A stretch of 64,000 nucleotides of DNA, from assembly GCF_019175385.1 (NCBI RefSeq), contig NC_083342.1, forward strand, positions 114,452,376 through 114,516,375, written 5' to 3'. The position numbers and the translations under genes are program-made. Source of the DNA: Lycium barbarum. Its lineage: Eukaryota; Streptophyta; Magnoliopsida; Solanales; Solanaceae. How positions within the stretch are numbered: position 1 is the first letter of the stretch; the number at the start of each line of letters is the position of its first letter. Below are positions 62,148 to 64,000 of this stretch, piece after piece. The notes under the pieces are model-generated. The model saw nothing but the letters and a program-made list of their open reading frames with translations. It ran no database searches and had not been told where the DNA came from.

Positions 62148-63735
62148 GTTCGACTACTAATACAAGAACGTTTAATTGAGGATTTTTTTATTTTTTTATC
62201 TATGTTGTTCGACTGCTCATTCAAGAACATTTAATTGAGGAAATAAAGATTTATCTCCCTTATTAAGAAAGTTTAATTGAGGGGGAAAATGTCGCCCTGT
62301 TCGACTACTCATTCAAGAATTGAAGGAATTTTTTTTTGTCTCTCGTGTTCGACTACTCATTCAAGAATGTTTAATTGAGGAAAAAAATTTATCTCCCCTG
62401 TTTTCAAGAACATTTAATTAAGGGGAAAAAATGTTGCCCTGTTCGACTACTCATTCAAAAACGTTTAATTGAGGGAATTTTTTTTGTCTCTTAGACTTGA
62501 CTACTCATTCAAGAATATTTAATTGAGGGAAAAAATAAAGATTTATCTCCCCTATTTTCAATAACGTTTAATTGAGGGGGGGGGGGGGGGGGGGAATTGT
62601 GGTCCTGCTCAATTACTCATTGAAGAACGTTTAATTGGGGAAAAAAAGATTTATCTCCGCTGTTCAACTACTCATTAAAGAACGTTTAATTGAGGAGGGG
62701 AAAATCTCCCCTATTATCAAGAACGTTTAATTGAGGGAAATAAAAATTGTCTCCTATATTCAACTACTCATAAGAACGTTTAATTGAGGAAAAGAAGATT
62801 TATCTCCCTTATTCAACTATTCATTCAAGAATGTTTAATTGAGGCAAAAGAGTTTATTTTTCCCTATTCAACTACTCATTCAAGAACGTTTAATTGGGGA
62901 AAAAAAGATATATGTTTCTCTGTTCAACTACTCATTCAAGAACGTCTAATTGCGGGAAAAACAATTCACCTCTCTTATTCAACTAGTCACTCAAGAATGT
63001 CTAATTGAGGAGAAAAAATGTACTTCCCTTGTTCAACTACACATTCAAGAACGTTTGATCGAGGAAATAAAGATTGATCTCCCCTATTTAACTACTCATT
63101 CAAAAACATTTAATTGAGAAAAAAAAAGATTTGTTCTCTTGTTTAACTATTCATTCGAGAACTTTTAATTGAGGGGAAAAAGATTTAACTCCCCTATTCA
63201 ATTACTCATTCAAAAACGTTTAATTGAGGAAAAAAAGATTTATCTCCCCATTCAACTACTCATTCAAGAACATTTAATTGAGTAAAACAAAAGATTTGTC
63301 TTCCTTGTTCAACTACGTACACATCCAAGAACGTTTAATTGAGGAGAAAGGGATTTATCTCCATTATTCAACAACGCATTCAAGAAAGTTTAATGAGGGA
63401 AATAAGATTTATATCCCCCCGTTCAAATACTCATTCAATAACGATCAATTGAAGGTTTTTTTTTTTTTTTTTTTTTATCTCCGAACCCCTATTCAAGAAC
63501 TCATTCGAGAATGTTTAATTGAGGATTTTTTTTTTGTCTCCCATTCAACTACTCAATAAAAAATGTTTAATTGAGAAAAGAAATGATTGATCTCCCCTAT
63601 TCAACTACTCATTCAAAAACGTCTAATCGAGGAACCAAAAGATTTATCTCCTCTATTCAACTACTCATACAAAAACGTTTAATTGAGGAAAAAAGATTGA
63701 TCTCCCTTATTCAACCACTCATTCAAGAACGTTTG
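62148..63735. repeat. Minisatellite, about 29 units of ~57 bp, upstream of GET3
   Basis: The unit is roughly ttcaactactcattcaagaa, then cgtttaattgagg, then an A-rich spacer with gatttatctcccct. About 29 occurrences of the gtttaattgag core were counted by eye between 62170 and 63677, 40-72 bases apart. One spacer has become a run of 19 G (62576-62594) and another a run of about 20 T (near 63457-63476). Units vary at many positions. It starts about 300 bp upstream of the GET3 ATG. Open frames inside it are by-products. Confidence 0.93.
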
Positions 63736-64000
63736 GCCTTAGAATACTTTTTACCTTTTATTTTTTATGAATGAGTATAAGTCTTATCAATTAGTTTAAA
63801 AGATAATATTGTTTGACTGTTCAATTTTCGTAGTAATAATTATGTCAATTCTTCTTATAAATCTCTTAGCTCAAAAGGACACTGACCATAGACAATCTTA
63901 AGACATCGATAGCCCCCTTAAATTTGTCAGTACATTTCATTTACACACTCGAATTACGACTCATTCCAATAGAGCATTTGAATAATGTGTTTCTATTAGA
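63736..64000. other. AT-rich DNA to the window edge
   Basis: Nothing is recognised in the last 265 bases beyond the minisatellite. There is no gene, repeat copy or splice pattern that can be supported. Confidence 0.5.

Noticed and set aside
62148..63735. CRISPR-like array near GET3
   Set aside because: The unit is repeated throughout, spacers are degenerate copies of each other, and there are no associated genes. It is a minisatellite.
62784..63774. Open frames with repeated STTHSRT-like peptides
   Set aside because: They lie wholly inside the ~57-bp minisatellite. The peptide repeat only mirrors the DNA unit, and units vary in length so the frame is not kept.

Overview
This window is nuclear DNA from a flowering plant. 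The genes are plant genes with GT-AG introns, the intergenic DNA is AT-rich, and it carries MITEs, SINEs, LINE remnants and a probable Helitron. The SINE families (an Au-type element and a TTG-tailed element) and other repeats point to Solanaceae, with Nicotiana or a relative as the best guess. That placement rests on recognising repeats and was not computed.

Seven protein-coding genes and one tRNA gene can be supported. From left to right: (1) a mitochondrial CAF-like splicing factor with a CRM domain (minus strand, 2.9-6.1 kb), whose last exon is not in the window, with an internally deleted LINE next to it; (2) an 11-exon subtilase resembling XSP1/SBT4.14 (plus, 9.65-13.55 kb); (3) an intronless-CDS subtilase resembling SBT1.1 (plus, 18.6-20.9 kb); (4) a 10-exon phospholipase D beta (plus, 26.2-37.9 kb) whose introns have collected SINEs, a LINE 3' end, a MITE with an LTR-like insert, and a partial exon duplication; (5) the peroxin PEX16/SSE1 (minus, 39.1-43.3 kb, 8 exons), convergent with the phospholipase gene; (6) URM1, a ubiquitin-related sulfur carrier (plus, 51.3-54.0 kb, 4 exons); (7) tRNA-Leu(AAG) (minus, 56.08-56.16 kb); (8) GET3, the tail-anchored protein targeting ATPase (minus, 57.2-61.8 kb, 7 exons).

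The proteins act in different pathways: organelle RNA splicing, extracellular proteolysis, lipid signalling, peroxisome biogenesis, tRNA thiolation/urmylation and ER membrane insertion. The two adjacent subtilases belong to different subfamilies. The order is ordinary eukaryotic gene order, not an operon or cluster.

The unusual material is in the repeats. A roughly 2.7 kb element at 47.2-49.9 kb has degenerate terminal inverted repeats and an exact 9-bp target duplication, as in a Mutator-like element, and its body is mostly an ~115-bp minisatellite. A roughly 1.6 kb minisatellite with a ~57-bp unit lies upstream of GET3. A template-switch-like rearrangement beside the tRNA gene copies 11 bases of the tRNA. 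One SINE has a perfect 17-bp target duplication although its 5' end is missing, and another SINE carries a nested SINE. I found no evidence of a new multi-gene system.
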